A stretch of 64,000 nt of DNA from Ferroplasma acidarmanus Fer1 (GTDB lineage Archaea > Thermoplasmatota > Thermoplasmata > Thermoplasmatales > Thermoplasmataceae): positions 620,001 through 684,000 of the forward strand of contig NC_021592.1 of NCBI RefSeq assembly GCF_000152265.2, in the 5' to 3' direction. Numbering within the stretch: the first letter of the stretch is position 1; the number at the start of each line of letters is the position of its first letter. Both the position numbers and the translations under genes were made by a program. This document shows positions 1-9,245 of the stretch, in pieces. The notes beneath the pieces are model-generated. The model made no database searches. It had not been told where the DNA came from and saw only the letters and a program-made list of their open reading frames with translations.

Positions 1-674
1 ACAGTTTCATTGGCTCTGGCACTGAAATCTATCTTCACCAGTAGCCTTGTCAGTACATATCTTGAAAATAATAGTATAAAAACAAGTGATACAACGAGCT
101 CCATTGCTATTTTGAGAACCAGGTATATGGTAACTACTTTTCCGTAGAGGTCAGCAAGGAATGAAAATAGTATAACTCCGGATATTTCCATTGTTACAAC
201 CTGCTGGAAAATGCTATTTCCCTCTTCAGTATGATTCAGCCCTGTGTCTGTCAGTAGCCTTGTTAAAGGGCCGGCACTGCTCATTCCTGTTACCAGGCCC
301 ACAATCAGGGCTATGAGGACACTGTGAAATATGTAGTATACAACAAATGATATTAAACCAAATGGAAGTATGAACTCAATTACGCCGGTCAATATGTTTG
401 AAGGATTCAGAAGCTTTTTTGTTTCCAGTTCCTTGAATTCCAGGGCACCTCCCGTAAAAAGCAGAAAATTAATTCCAAGGGATATAAATAGGGAAATGTT
501 TGGAAGTATTGTTATCAGCCCCAGTACTCCCGGGCCTATAATTATTCCAATTATTATTGCCGCAACATATGAAACGATCCTGAATTTTTCGAATAACTCC
601 TCTCCAAGTTTGGCGAGTAGCAACAATGCACCGATAAATAAAAGTGCAAGAAGTGAGTCGGATAGTCCGTACAT
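1..674 (-). CDS. Cation:proton antiporter (CPA/Kef-NhaP type), 3' part cut off by the window edge
   Basis: I translated the minus strand from an ATG at 674; the frame stays open to base 3, giving 224 residues that run off the left edge. It is almost entirely hydrophobic, with several predicted membrane spans. It starts MYGLSDSLLALLFIGALLLL, and later has a glycine-rich span (IIIGIIIGPGVLGLI) typical of the first half of CPA-family Na+/H+ or K+/H+ exchangers, then a span with GLVTGMSSAGPLTRLL. The family exchanges monovalent cations for protons across the membrane; in an acidophile this would serve pH or ion balance (inference). The regulatory C-terminal part, if any, is outside the window. 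A plus-strand frame in the same bases is its shadow. Confidence 0.8.
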   Translation of the reverse strand, partial: MYGLSDSLLALLFIGALLLLAKLGEELFEKFRIVSYVAAIIIGIIIGPGVLGLITILPNISLFISLGINFLLFTGGALEFKELETKKLLNPSNILTGVIEFILPFGLISFVVYYIFHSVLIALIVGLVTGMSSAGPLTRLLTDTGLNHTEEGNSIFQQVVTMEISGVILFSFLADLYGKVVTIYLVLKIAMELVVSLVFILLFSRYVLTRLLVKIDFSARANET

Positions 675-789
675 TACGGTAAGATGTAGGTGGATTATTT
701 AATATTTTTGCTAAAATTTGCCTATTTTCTGCTATTTATTTAAAATAATCAAAGAATTTGCTTAAATCATAAAAATAAACCTGAATAAA

Positions 790-889
790 TCCCGGCTTCC
801 GGATTCGAACCAGAGACCTATGGATGACTGCGTTTTCTGGCAGTATATCACTCTACAGTCCATCGCTCTACCAACTGAGCTAAGCCGGG
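790..889 (-). tRNA. tRNA-Tyr (GUA) with an intron
   Basis: The reverse complement folds as a tRNA: 7-bp acceptor stem CCCGGCT/AGCCGGG, D-arm TTAGCTCAGTTGGTAGAGC, T-arm with GGTTCGAATCC, discriminator A. The anticodon is GTA in loop CTGTAGA. About 27 bases lie between the base after the anticodon and the 3' half of the anticodon stem, the canonical archaeal intron position (37/38), and would be removed by the bulge-helix-bulge splicing endonuclease. No CCA is encoded. Confidence 0.95.
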
Positions 890-972
890 TAGCAGATAAT
901 CATTACAACGGATATAAATTTTAACATTTATGCCGGTTATTATATTCTACTTGAATAACTAATGGTGGTATC

Positions 973-996
973 ATTCCACAGTTAAAGCGATGGAAT
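973..996. repeat. Small hairpin resembling an IS605/TnpB element end
   Basis: A 6-bp inverted repeat (ATTCCA/TGGAAT) encloses a centre containing CAGTTAAAGC. The right-end hairpin next to the tnpB gene near 39.14 kb has CCACAGCTAAAGC, so this looks like an isolated relic of such an end. No transposase is nearby. The rest of the gap between the tRNA and the next gene shows nothing I recognise. Confidence 0.3.
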
Positions 997-1104
997 TTTT
1001 CTTCTGTTGAATTAAATATTTTATTTGCTCCGCAACAGCAAAATTTCATTAGATACCTGCTGTTAAGCTATAAATTAATTAACATAATCTATTTATTGGA
1101 TATT

Positions 1105-2043
1105 ATGAAAGTAATAGATGGATTTAAAAATGAAAACTTGCATTTCAGATGGTCTCCGGCAAATATTCCTGTGGAACATGTGTCCCCTGGAGAAACGCTA
1201 ACCATTAAAATTCCGGATTCATCAACAAAGCAGATCCAGAAAGATTTTAATAGTGAGGACCTTAAGAAAATAGACGACTCTAAGGTAGATGCAGCTGTGG
1301 GGCCGGTGTATGTAGATGGGGCTGAAAAAGGAGATACTTTGAAAATAGAAATAAAAAGCATAGAAGTAGGAACATGGGGATGGAGCGCAATAATGAAAGA
1401 CTTTGGTGCCCTGAGCCCGGAGTTTGATGATAGGCTCGTAATATGGGATATAAATAAAACAGAAGCCAGATGCATGAATAAAGGCTTTCTTGACAATGTA
1501 AAGATACCGGTAAACCCTTTCCTTGGCATCATCGGAACTGCTCCTGGAAATGGAGAATTTGGGATGATACCCCCGAGGAATTTTGGCGGGAATATGGACA
1601 ATAAATTTTTAGGTGCCGGTTCTGTACTTTACCTGCCGGTCAATGTAAATGGTGCACTGCTTTCATTTGCCGATCCCCACGCATCCCAGGGCGATGGCGA
1701 GGTTTGCGGGACTGCCATAGAGACATCCTGCACAGCTGTGGTGAAAGTAGATTTGATAAAGGGGAAGGCAATAAAATACCCCCGGATAGAGTCCAGAGGA
1801 AATGCCGGAACTGATTGCATAATCTCTATGGGCATAGAAGATAGTTTAGAAAAATCAGCTAAAGCGGCCATATGGGAAATGATCGGTATACTTTCTGAAT
1901 ATGGTTTCTCCAGAGAAGAAGCATATATCCTCTGCAGCGTGGCAGGGAACCTTAAAATTTCTGAAATGGTGGATATGCCAGACTATGTTGTTTCCATGGA
2001 ACTGGACAAAAATACGGTTAGCAGCAGAAATGCCAGCCAATGA
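1105..2043 (+). CDS. Acetamidase/formamidase family protein
   Basis: A 312-residue protein of the FmdA/AmdA family, which hydrolyses small amides (formamide, acetamide) to the acid and ammonia in the cytoplasm. Family features seen: an N-terminal [19 protein letters not shown] segment, a middle [19 protein letters not shown] segment, and [19 protein letters not shown], the conserved Asp/His/Glu-rich core that holds the active-site metal. The ATG at 1105 is preferred to the in-frame TTG at 1096 because [16 protein letters not shown] is the typical family start. The stop overlaps the first possible start of the ligase frame by four bases (ATGA), so the two genes are probably cotranscribed. The actual amide substrate cannot be read from sequence. 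Confidence 0.88.
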   Translation: MKVIDGFKNENLHFRWSPANIPVEHVSPGETLTIKIPDSSTKQIQKDFNSEDLKKIDDSKVDAAVGPVYVDGAEKGDTLKIEIKSIEVGTWGWSAIMKDFGALSPEFDDRLVIWDINKTEARCMNKGFLDNVKIPVNPFLGIIGTAPGNGEFGMIPPRNFGGNMDNKFLGAGSVLYLPVNVNGALLSFADPHASQGDGEVCGTAIETSCTAVVKVDLIKGKAIKYPRIESRGNAGTDCIISMGIEDSLEKSAKAAIWEMIGILSEYGFSREEAYILCSVAGNLKISEMVDMPDYVVSMELDKNTVSSRNASQ

Positions 2044-2078
2044 CAAAATCTTATAATATACTATATGATTATTATTTA

Positions 2079-3827
2079 ATGTTATTTTCAGAAGCCAGCA
2101 AAAAATTCATGGAGATGGAATCGACAACGAAGAGGCTTGAACTCACATCAATACTGGGTTCATTGCTTGAAAATGCAGGGGATGACCTGAAGGAACTGGT
2201 ATATTTAATACAGGGCAAGCTGGCACCGGATTATGAGGGTATAGAATTTGGAGTTTCGGGGAAGCTTATAGTGAAATCCCTTGCAGCCATATCCGGAATG
2301 GATGAGGAAGAAGTCAACAAATTGTTTTACAAGAATGGCGACCTTGGTATAACTGCCTCTGAAATCAGGGAAAAAATGGAACAGAAGCCACTTTTCAGGG
2401 AAGACCTTACCGTACACTATGTGTATACAAGGCTTATGGAACTTGCAAAATCAGCAGGGCATGGAAGTGTAAAGGGGAAAACAGATATTTATGCGGACCT
2501 CATGGTAAATTCATATCCTGAAGATATAAAGTATATTACGAGAATAATCATGGGGAAACTTAGACTAGGCGTGGCAGATTCCACAATACTTGATTCCCTG
2601 GTGCATGCATTTTCCTCTAAAGATAATGCAGATATGGTAGAAACAGCTTACAATTTTCATCCAGACATAGGGCTTATAGCAACGCTCCTGCAGAAAGGCG
2701 ATATAAAGGCCATAAGCAACATAGGTCCTGAGCCATTGATTCCATTCAAGGTAATGCTTGCAGAAAGGCTGAGGTCCATTGATGATATAAGGGAAAAAAT
2801 GAACCACCACGTATCATTTGAGTATAAATATGACGGGCTCAGGACAGAGTTGCACAAAAAAGGGGATAAAATTAAGATTTTTTCAAGAGGGCTTGAGGAA
2901 ACAACTGAAAATTTCCCGGATATTATAGAAAATTTCAAAAAGAGCTATTCATTTGAATCCATAATAATTGATGGAGAATCGGTTCCGTTTAATCCCGATA
3001 CAGGGGAATTGTTCCCATTCCAGATGGTTTCCAAAAGGAGGGGAAGAAAATATCAGATTACAGAAAAATCCACTGAAATACCTCTTGTAATGTTTATTTT
3101 TGATATACTGGAGCTCAATGGGAGGACACTTGTTAATCTCCCATACGAAGAAAGGCGTAAAATTCTTGAAGAAAATTTTGTAGATAATGAGCACTTTAGG
3201 CTGGCAACAAGATTGTCCTCGGATGATTCTGAAGAGATTAACAAATTCTTTGAACAGAGCATAGAGGATGGGTGTGAAGGCATTGTTGCGAAGGATACAT
3301 CTGATGAATCTGTTTACCGTGCAGGGGCTCGTGGGTGGCTTTGGATAAAATTTAAAAGGGATTATCAGAAAGAACTTGCGGATTCCATGGACCTGGTAAT
3401 TATCGGTGCATTTAATGGCCGTGGAAGGAGGGCAGGGGCATACGGTGCACTCCTCATGGCATCATATAACGAAGAAACACATGCATTCGAGTCAGTCACA
3501 AAACTGGGAACAGGATTCAGTGATGAGGTATTATTTTCATTGCCAAAAATGCTCTCTGATCTTGTAAGAGACCACAAACCTGCTATGGTTGAATCAAAAA
3601 TGGTTCCTGACATCTGGATATATCCACAGATAGTTATGGAAATCCAGGGAGCAGAAATTACTGTAAGCCCTATACATACATGTGCTTTTGGAAAAATAGA
3701 GAAAGATTCCGGCCTTGCGTTAAGATTTCCCAGATTAATTAAAATACGTGACGATAAAAACGCTGAAGACGCTACAACTACCAATGAAATTATAGAACTT
3801 TATAAAATGCAGAAAAAAACAAAATAA
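2079..3827 (+). CDS. lig: ATP-dependent DNA ligase
   Basis: An archaeal replicative-type DNA ligase that seals nicks in Okazaki fragments and in repair, adenylating itself on lysine. The order is an N-terminal DNA-binding domain (about residues 1-215), the nucleotidyltransferase domain with active-site motif KYDGLR (Lys about residue 250), then motifs IIDGES, EGIVAKD and WIKFKRDY, and a C-terminal OB-fold ending near [16 protein letters not shown]. At 582 residues it has normal archaeal length. The longest frame starts at 2040, but [10 protein letters not shown] from the ATG at 2079 matches the family N-terminus, so I chose that. It lies 35 bases after the amidase stop. It runs toward the SSB gene, whose stop lies 14 bases beyond. 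Confidence 0.97.
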   Translation: MLFSEASKKFMEMESTTKRLELTSILGSLLENAGDDLKELVYLIQGKLAPDYEGIEFGVSGKLIVKSLAAISGMDEEEVNKLFYKNGDLGITASEIREKMEQKPLFREDLTVHYVYTRLMELAKSAGHGSVKGKTDIYADLMVNSYPEDIKYITRIIMGKLRLGVADSTILDSLVHAFSSKDNADMVETAYNFHPDIGLIATLLQKGDIKAISNIGPEPLIPFKVMLAERLRSIDDIREKMNHHVSFEYKYDGLRTELHKKGDKIKIFSRGLEETTENFPDIIENFKKSYSFESIIIDGESVPFNPDTGELFPFQMVSKRRGRKYQITEKSTEIPLVMFIFDILELNGRTLVNLPYEERRKILEENFVDNEHFRLATRLSSDDSEEINKFFEQSIEDGCEGIVAKDTSDESVYRAGARGWLWIKFKRDYQKELADSMDLVIIGAFNGRGRRAGAYGALLMASYNEETHAFESVTKLGTGFSDEVLFSLPKMLSDLVRDHKPAMVESKMVPDIWIYPQIVMEIQGAEITVSPIHTCAFGKIEKDSGLALRFPRLIKIRDDKNAEDATTTNEIIELYKMQKKTK

Positions 3828-3841
3828 ATAAAGAAGAGTGT

Positions 3842-4318
3842 TTACTCTTCGTTGTCGTCGTTTCTGTTATAATTACTTCTTCTGTTGTTGTTTCCGAATC
3901 CACCACGGCCTCCGTTTCCACGGTTGCCCTGATTTCCGTATCTGTTGTTGTAATTATTGTACTGGTATTCGTATTCCTTCTCACTCATATCAAGTTCTTC
4001 GTTCGGCTCTATTTCCTCTTCTGATTCTGCCATGGCTCCGTATTTCCCTACGTTTAATCTCATGTGGCCTCTCAACAGGGAAATGTATCCGTTATCGATT
4101 TTAAGAACTTCTCCATCCCTTATATCTTTGGTCTGGTCATCCCACAGTGTGAGTGTTATTTTTCCTGTATCATCAGCAACTATAACCTCACTTACTGATT
4201 TGTCTTCTCCAAATCTGGTTTTGATCTCTTTTGGCTCTCCTAGTACTACAACCTTCCCAACAACATTAACACGCCTTGATGAAGGTGTTAAATCCTTAAT
4301 TTTGGTTATTTCATCCAT
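3842..4318 (-). CDS. ssb: Single-stranded DNA-binding protein (single OB-fold with acidic/Asn-Gly-Arg tail)
   Basis: A 158-residue protein with one OB-fold (about residues 10-105; RRVNVVGKVVVLGEP ... VADDTGKITLTLWDDQ) of the archaeal RPA/SSB type, which coats single-stranded DNA in replication and repair. After the fold come a Glu-rich linker and a low-complexity tail rich in Asn, Gly and Arg (from about residue 125), ending in an acidic DDNEE tip comparable to the partner-binding tips of crenarchaeal and bacterial SSBs. The ATG at 4318 is chosen over a 39-residue upstream extension with no similarity. It is convergent with DNA ligase; the gap is 14 bp. Confidence 0.92.
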   Translation of the reverse strand: MDEITKIKDLTPSSRRVNVVGKVVVLGEPKEIKTRFGEDKSVSEVIVADDTGKITLTLWDDQTKDIRDGEVLKIDNGYISLLRGHMRLNVGKYGAMAESEEEIEPNEELDMSEKEYEYQYNNYNNRYGNQGNRGNGGRGGFGNNNRRSNYNRNDDNEE

Positions 4319-4548
4319 ATTATTACTTCCTTTAATCCTTTCGGACGTACAATAATATTTAATGAATATATAAACATGCCTATTTTGAAAACATTTACCA
4401 TTAATAATAAAGAACTTGCAAATATTGACTTGCATGTTGGTTCACATTTTCCTTAATCCCGGATGTATTTTTATTTTCAAAATATAGAGAGAATTGCTAA
4501 AGTCATATTCACAGAAAATTAAATGGTGTAATATAAAAATATGTTCAG

Positions 4549-4622
4549 TGGGGCTGGCCGGGTTTGAACCGACGACCACCTGGTTATGAGCCAGGCGCTC
4601 TACCTAGCTGAGCTACAACCCC
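4549..4622 (-). tRNA. tRNA with CAU anticodon (elongator Met, or Ile2)
   Basis: The reverse complement gives acceptor GGGGTTG/CAGCCCC, D-arm TAGCTCAGCTAGGTAGAGC, anticodon stem CCTGG/CCAGG with loop CTCATAA, T-arm TCGGTTCAAACCCGG, discriminator A. The anticodon is CAT. It lacks the three consecutive G:C pairs in the anticodon stem and the A1:U72 pair of archaeal initiators, so it is elongator Met or the agmatidine-modified Ile tRNA. Confidence 0.93.
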
Positions 4623-4625
4623 AAA

Positions 4626-4698
4626 CGCCGTCAGTCGGGCTTGAACCGACGACCGCTCGGTTAACAGCCGAGTGCTCTACCAACTGAGCTATGGCGGC
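4626..4698 (-). tRNA. tRNA-Asn (GUU)
   Basis: The reverse complement has acceptor GCCGCCA/TGACGGC with an unpaired C:A at position 5:68, anticodon stem CTCGG/CCGAG with loop CTGTTAA, T-arm TCGGTTCAAGCCCGA, discriminator G. The anticodon GTT specifies Asn. It lies three bases from the CAU tRNA on the same strand, so both probably come from one precursor. Confidence 0.94.
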
Positions 4699-4820
4699 TT
4701 ACTACGGTTATTGCATTTTTGCTTTTAATATTTTGCTTTCAAATATTGAGGCAGTAACAATAAGTGTATATGACGGAATACAAAATCGGATAAATATTTT
4801 ATCATTTTAAAAGCAATATT

Positions 4821-5213
4821 TTACTGTATTATTTCTATATCGTCCTTTATTTCATTTTCGCCAATGCTGAATATTTCCAGCCTGATTGTGTATTTTTCAG
4901 GGATAAGGGAATGGGCATCAAGGGTTTTATAAGCATTTCTTGAGAAGAATATCCCGTCATTGGGGCCACAGCCTCCGGGGTTTAGATATAGCCTGACAGG
5001 AGTGCCTTCCAGATCTGCCAGGTCATCGGTGTTAAGGTACTTTTCCTTGCCAGTGACCTTCAGTATGCGCCCTTCCATATCGATTTCATTTGCAATTCCC
5101 AATTTCGAAGAAAATTTTAGTGATCTGGCCGGAATATACCAGTTGGACGAATCTGGATTTATCGGCTTTACCAGCTTTTCAGTTTTTAATGTGGATTCTA
5201 TAATTGCAGCCAT
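4821..5213 (-). CDS. Conserved-looking hypothetical protein downstream of XPD
   Basis: 130 residues, no family recognised. It is soluble, without a signal or membrane span. Visible features are a Gly/Pro-containing turn LYLNPGGCGPNDGIFF in the middle and a beta-rich, acidic C-terminus. It begins 30 bases after the XPD stop on the same strand and is probably cotranscribed with XPD, which is the only hint of function. Codon use looks like that of its neighbours, so it is likely a real gene. Confidence 0.65.
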   Translation of the reverse strand: MAAIIESTLKTEKLVKPINPDSSNWYIPARSLKFSSKLGIANEIDMEGRILKVTGKEKYLNTDDLADLEGTPVRLYLNPGGCGPNDGIFFSRNAYKTLDAHSLIPEKYTIRLEIFSIGENEIKDDIEIIQ

Positions 5214-5243
5214 GGGGTTAAATATGAATATGGTTTATAATAC

Positions 5244-7109
5244 TTATTTTGTGTTAGGAAGCAAATTGGATTGCCAGAAAGGCTCATCAAACCTGTCATC
5301 ACAGAGCCATATGCTGGAAGTATCCTCTGGAGACCTTGTAGATCTGCCTGCTGCCTGTTTTACTTTGATAAGCGCAAACTCATAATAGAGCAGATTGTAT
5401 GCATTTTTTTTCAGCACTTTTTCAAGATATTTTATTTTATCCTTTCTGTAATCATCAAGGGGTATCAGGGGAAGCCCTGCAATGATTACATCGCTAATCA
5501 GGCTTTTTCCCCGGTTAACCAGCTGTATGCCCTCAAGAAGTTTGCCACCGTGTACAGAAAAAATAATTATTTTTCTCTCCTTCGCTTTCTTTTCTATATA
5601 GGAATAAGAAATTTTCTTGTTTTCGAATACACAGTTTGCCCTCATACTTTCTGGCAGGTAATTGCCTATGCCTGGTGTTTTTGTATAGGTGTCGCCAAAA
5701 AGTATGCGATATGAGGGGACAGCAACAAGTACACTTTTATCCGATTTTGAGTAAACATCAATGGCAAACTGCATATATTTTCTGAGCATTTCAGCCCAAT
5801 CATCCAGGTTTTCGCGGTAACGTCCCAGAGTTGTATAACCGTTAACTATATGGTATTGCTTTAGCCCGCCGGCGTTTTTGAATATGCTGTCAACTTTCAG
5901 GTACAGGACATTTTCCATATTCCATACCTTTGAGATATGGTCTACAGATGGCATTGTCCCGGACATAAAAATAACAGAGTTATCCCGTAAAAATGAAAGA
6001 TAGCCGGATGTATCATAATACATCAATTTAAGTTTTAAATCTTTTTTTTCCGGATTATTGATAGTGGAGTACACTGAACCATTTTCCATCCTCTGGTAAT
6101 CATAGAGAAAATTGTAAACGTTTTCCAGGTAATTCCTGCTTCTCTTATTCAATGGCCTGTTTTCGTTTTTTTCTTCAAATTCATCACTGAATGTCCTGAG
6201 TGATTCAAGGTTTGCAATCCTTGATGCAAAATCATTAGAAAATTTGAATAGCTTGAGACTATCGGTTCCCCTTGTTGAGCTCATGTTGGACAGAAGATTT
6301 TCAAGCATCAAATTTGCTTCAATCCTATCATATGAATTATAAGTTTCAATTGGAAAATCCTTTACAAGCATATCAATTGCCTTCTCTACTGTTTTTATCT
6401 GCAGCGTCCGGCCAAAATTTTCTATTACAGAATCCAGGTTATGTGCTTCATCAAAAACTATATAGCATTCATTAAGGTCAATCATCTCTTCCCCTTCGGT
6501 GCCATGAAAAACATTGAACCGTATTGATGGATTTAACAGATAGTTATATGTCATGGCTATTATCTGTGCATCTGCCATGTTGGACCGCACAGAATAATAT
6601 GGGCAATAGGATTTTACATTTTCTTTCTTGATTGTAACAAGATTCCCCTTTGTATCCCTTCCGAGGGCCTTTGATTCCACATCCTGCCTGATAAGTTCCG
6701 TAGAATCAGCTTCTATGTCTTCCAGAAAACTCTCCGGGCTCCTTATATTTTTCAGATCAAGCTTTATGGTTTTATCCTTCAAGGGGCACCCTTTGCATAC
6801 ATTTTTCTGCCCATCATCTTCTGAGTCGTACCACCTCTCTTTAAGCGGGCATAATTTGCTTTTTCCATATAAATATAAAGCGGGTATGTTGAAATATTTC
6901 TGGTTATCCTCATAAAGCCTCGTGAATTCATTATGTGTTCTGGTAAGGTAAATTAATTTCTTCCCTGTAATAAAAGCCAGATATAGTATGAAGCTGGTCT
7001 TTCCGGAACCGGTAGGTGCCTCTATGGCAATTTTGTTTTTCTCCTCAAGGTTTTTTGATACGGTGCTTATCAGGGCATCCTGCCATTCCCTGGGGGTAAA
7101 TTTTTCCAT
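5244..7109 (-). CDS. xpd: XPD/Rad3-type iron-sulfur DNA helicase
   Basis: A 621-residue superfamily 2 helicase that unwinds DNA 5' to 3', the archaeal homologue of the nucleotide-excision-repair helicase XPD. Walker A is APTGSGKT (residues 31-38) and the DEAH box is at 220-223. The FeS-cluster cysteines are C87, C105, C108 and C169, inside the insertion between motifs Ia and II; the last Cys is unusually far from the third (about 60 residues). Motif IV-VI elements are present in the C-terminal half (IIFSVHGGKLLEGIQL; QAAGRSTRSPED). The length matches Thermoplasma XPD. It is followed closely by a hypothetical gene on the same strand. Confidence 0.95.
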   Translation of the reverse strand: MEKFTPREWQDALISTVSKNLEEKNKIAIEAPTGSGKTSFILYLAFITGKKLIYLTRTHNEFTRLYEDNQKYFNIPALYLYGKSKLCPLKERWYDSEDDGQKNVCKGCPLKDKTIKLDLKNIRSPESFLEDIEADSTELIRQDVESKALGRDTKGNLVTIKKENVKSYCPYYSVRSNMADAQIIAMTYNYLLNPSIRFNVFHGTEGEEMIDLNECYIVFDEAHNLDSVIENFGRTLQIKTVEKAIDMLVKDFPIETYNSYDRIEANLMLENLLSNMSSTRGTDSLKLFKFSNDFASRIANLESLRTFSDEFEEKNENRPLNKRSRNYLENVYNFLYDYQRMENGSVYSTINNPEKKDLKLKLMYYDTSGYLSFLRDNSVIFMSGTMPSVDHISKVWNMENVLYLKVDSIFKNAGGLKQYHIVNGYTTLGRYRENLDDWAEMLRKYMQFAIDVYSKSDKSVLVAVPSYRILFGDTYTKTPGIGNYLPESMRANCVFENKKISYSYIEKKAKERKIIIFSVHGGKLLEGIQLVNRGKSLISDVIIAGLPLIPLDDYRKDKIKYLEKVLKKNAYNLLYYEFALIKVKQAAGRSTRSPEDTSSIWLCDDRFDEPFWQSNLLPNTK

Positions 7110-7221
7110 GTTATTATATTGTTAATTTGTATAATTATGTATTGATTCTTGATCAGGTTTACAGCTAAAATATCTAGCCGAAATGTGCGTATATATTGTG
7201 TTTCAAAATATGGCTAAATCA

Positions 7222-7229
7222 TTTAAATA
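7222..7229 (+). promoter_or_regulatory. TATA box for the MFS gene at 7.27 kb
   Basis: TTTAAATA. Its centre is about 33 bases before the first GTG (7259) and about 42 before the GTG at 7268, so a transcript would start near 7251 with a very short leader. An AGGTG Shine-Dalgarno-like motif follows at 7257-7261. Confidence 0.5.
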
Positions 7230-7267
7230 GGAAAATAAATATATAGTTTTTTGATTAGGTGGCTCAA

Positions 7268-8559
7268 GTGATTTAACGGACAATAGATGGTTTATAGGTT
7301 ATGTATTTTCCAATCTTGCTGCGGGCTTAACAACACCCCTTATTCCGCTGTTTATTGTATTTTACCTTAAAAGCAATGTTGAATTTGTAGGGCTGGTCTC
7401 TGCAATTTCTTCCCTTGCATCCGTACCGGCCCTTATTGTGTGGGGAAATCTTTCAGATAAGATAAAAAGGAGGAAAATATTTATTATAATAGGCTTCGTC
7501 GGGTCGTTTTTATCACTTTTGCTGGTGCTGGTTGTCCATACAGTATCTACATATATGTCGATGCTGATACTTTTCCAGATAGTGGCGATGGCCAGTGTAC
7601 CTGTTTCCACACTATTAATACTGGAAAATTCGGACAAGTCATCATGGTCAAATGTTATGGGCAAATTTAACAGTTACAGCGCAATAGGGACTGTACTCGG
7701 ATTGGGAATCGGCGTTTTAATACTCACGTTTTTTAGCGGCATGGGGCGCAAACTAATTCCCTATCTTTACATTGTTGCAGCATGGTTTTACCTTGTTGCT
7801 GGAATAATTTCAATACTGGTGCTTAAAGAGCCAAAAACTGAAATAAGCAGGGGCAAAATAGGATACCTGTTTGCCCTGCATGCTATTGAGAGGGTAAGAT
7901 ATTTTCCTACCCATCTGGTACATATACCGGGCAAGGAGAACAAAATTAAGATACCTGACCATTTAAAACTGTATTTAATAACGACACTGATATTAATGAT
8001 GGGCTTTCAACTGTTTTTCATACCCTATCCAGTATTCGTTATTGACAGGATGAATGCCAGTGAGAATGACATATACATTATGTACCTGCTTAACAGCTTA
8101 TTCTCAGCAGCAACATTTATACCTGCAGGCAGATATATAAATTATATAGGATCAAACAGGATGCTCTCTATTTCCACATCAATAAGGGTGGTGTTGTTCC
8201 TGGTGATGGGTGTAGTATCGTTTTTTGTTTTCGACACAGTCGGATATCTCCTGCTTTTCATTGTAATGTATGGAGTATTCGGTGCAATATGGAGCTTTAT
8301 AGGAATAAGCGAGATTACAAGCATTTCAAATATGGCTACTACACTGATACGCGGGAAAGTTATCGGTTATTATAATTCGCTAAATGGCGTAGGCCAGATA
8401 ATAGGGGCAGGATTATCCGGATTTATAGCATATGATATAGGTTATTCATTTGATTTTATACTTTCTGCAATCATAGTTTTATCCGGTCTATTAATAATAT
8501 TCTACTCAAAACCCCCTGATATCCAGTATTCCAAAAAAATAATCAAATCTCATTCCTGA
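7268..8559 (+). CDS. MFS transporter with an abnormal start (frame change at the 5' end)
   Basis: The main frame (7255-8559) encodes a 12-span major facilitator protein; TM1 reads RWFIGYVFSNLAAGLTTPLI and the family motif between TM2 and TM3 is GNLSDKIKRRK. No ATG, GTG or TTG occurs in this frame before 7438, which lies after TM1, so the real start must be upstream. The GTG at 7268 sits six bases after AGGTG but reads GTG-ATT-TAA; moving back one base at the TTTAA puts the ribosome into the main frame at TTA 7273, giving about 430 residues, normal for MFS. The start given here assumes that shift. A sequencing indel or non-standard start codon are alternatives. The substrate is unknown. The 3' end overlaps the convergent glycosyltransferase gene by 10 bases. 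Confidence 0.8.
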
Positions 8560-9212
8560 ATACGTTTTACAAAGAGATGGAAGAGGTTCCTGAACCCATC
8601 ACGCCAGGTATTCAACTTAGGTTTGCTTATCCTTATCCCGTATTTTATCGGTATCTCTATTAATTTTCCAAGCCGTACTGCATCTATTTTAATATCCTCT
8701 GAAAAAGACATCCCATTGCTGAGATTTTTCATTTTATCGTAGAAATCCCTGTAAAAAATCCACATGCCACTCTGGGAATCGTTCAGGTTAATTTTGAAAA
8801 GCAACCTCATTGTAAAGTTCAAAACACTATTTCCAATATAATGCAGGGAGGTATAGTTATGCTGTGTTCTCAATGTCATCCGGTCACATGATATAAAATT
8901 GACCTCATCCATGCGGATAATATCCAGAAGAGGCCTGACTATATCTGTAGGGTAGGTGTTGTCCCCATCCATGCACACAATAATATCCCCTTTGGCATGC
9001 TGTAATCCGGTCTTATATGCCATGCCGTAACCGCTTCGGCTTTCGTTTATTACAGTAGCGCCCCTGCCTGTTGCTATTTCCTTTGTCCTATCAGTGGAAT
9101 TTGTGTCAACCACGATGATTTCTATCCCCTCTACTGAATTCAGGAGCCCGTCTATTACAGAGCCTATAGTTTCTTCTTCATTGATAGTGGGGATAATTGC
9201 AGTTACATTCAT
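8550..9212 (-). CDS. Family 2 glycosyltransferase (dolichol-phosphate mannosyltransferase-like)
   Basis: A 220-residue GT-A fold enzyme that transfers a sugar from a nucleotide sugar, probably to a polyprenyl phosphate. Features are the N-terminal TAIIPTINEEETIGSVI, an IVVDTNSTD segment, the DGDNTYP metal-binding DxD-type motif, and a GMSFSEDIKIDA segment. No C-terminal membrane span is present, so it is the soluble DPM1-like form. The ATG at 9212 gives MNVTAIIPT, the usual family start; the frame extends seven residues upstream without support. It is followed upstream on the same strand by RNase HII (34-base gap). Confidence 0.88.
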   Translation of the reverse strand: MNVTAIIPTINEEETIGSVIDGLLNSVEGIEIIVVDTNSTDRTKEIATGRGATVINESRSGYGMAYKTGLQHAKGDIIVCMDGDNTYPTDIVRPLLDIIRMDEVNFISCDRMTLRTQHNYTSLHYIGNSVLNFTMRLLFKINLNDSQSGMWIFYRDFYDKMKNLSNGMSFSEDIKIDAVRLGKLIEIPIKYGIRISKPKLNTWRDGFRNLFHLFVKRIQE

Positions 9213-9245
9213 CTCTACAGAATAACATAACACATTTATTATATT

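Noticed and set aside
370-702. 110-codon plus-strand frame at the left edge
   Set aside because: Antisense to the cation/proton antiporter, which has clear membrane spans on the minus strand.
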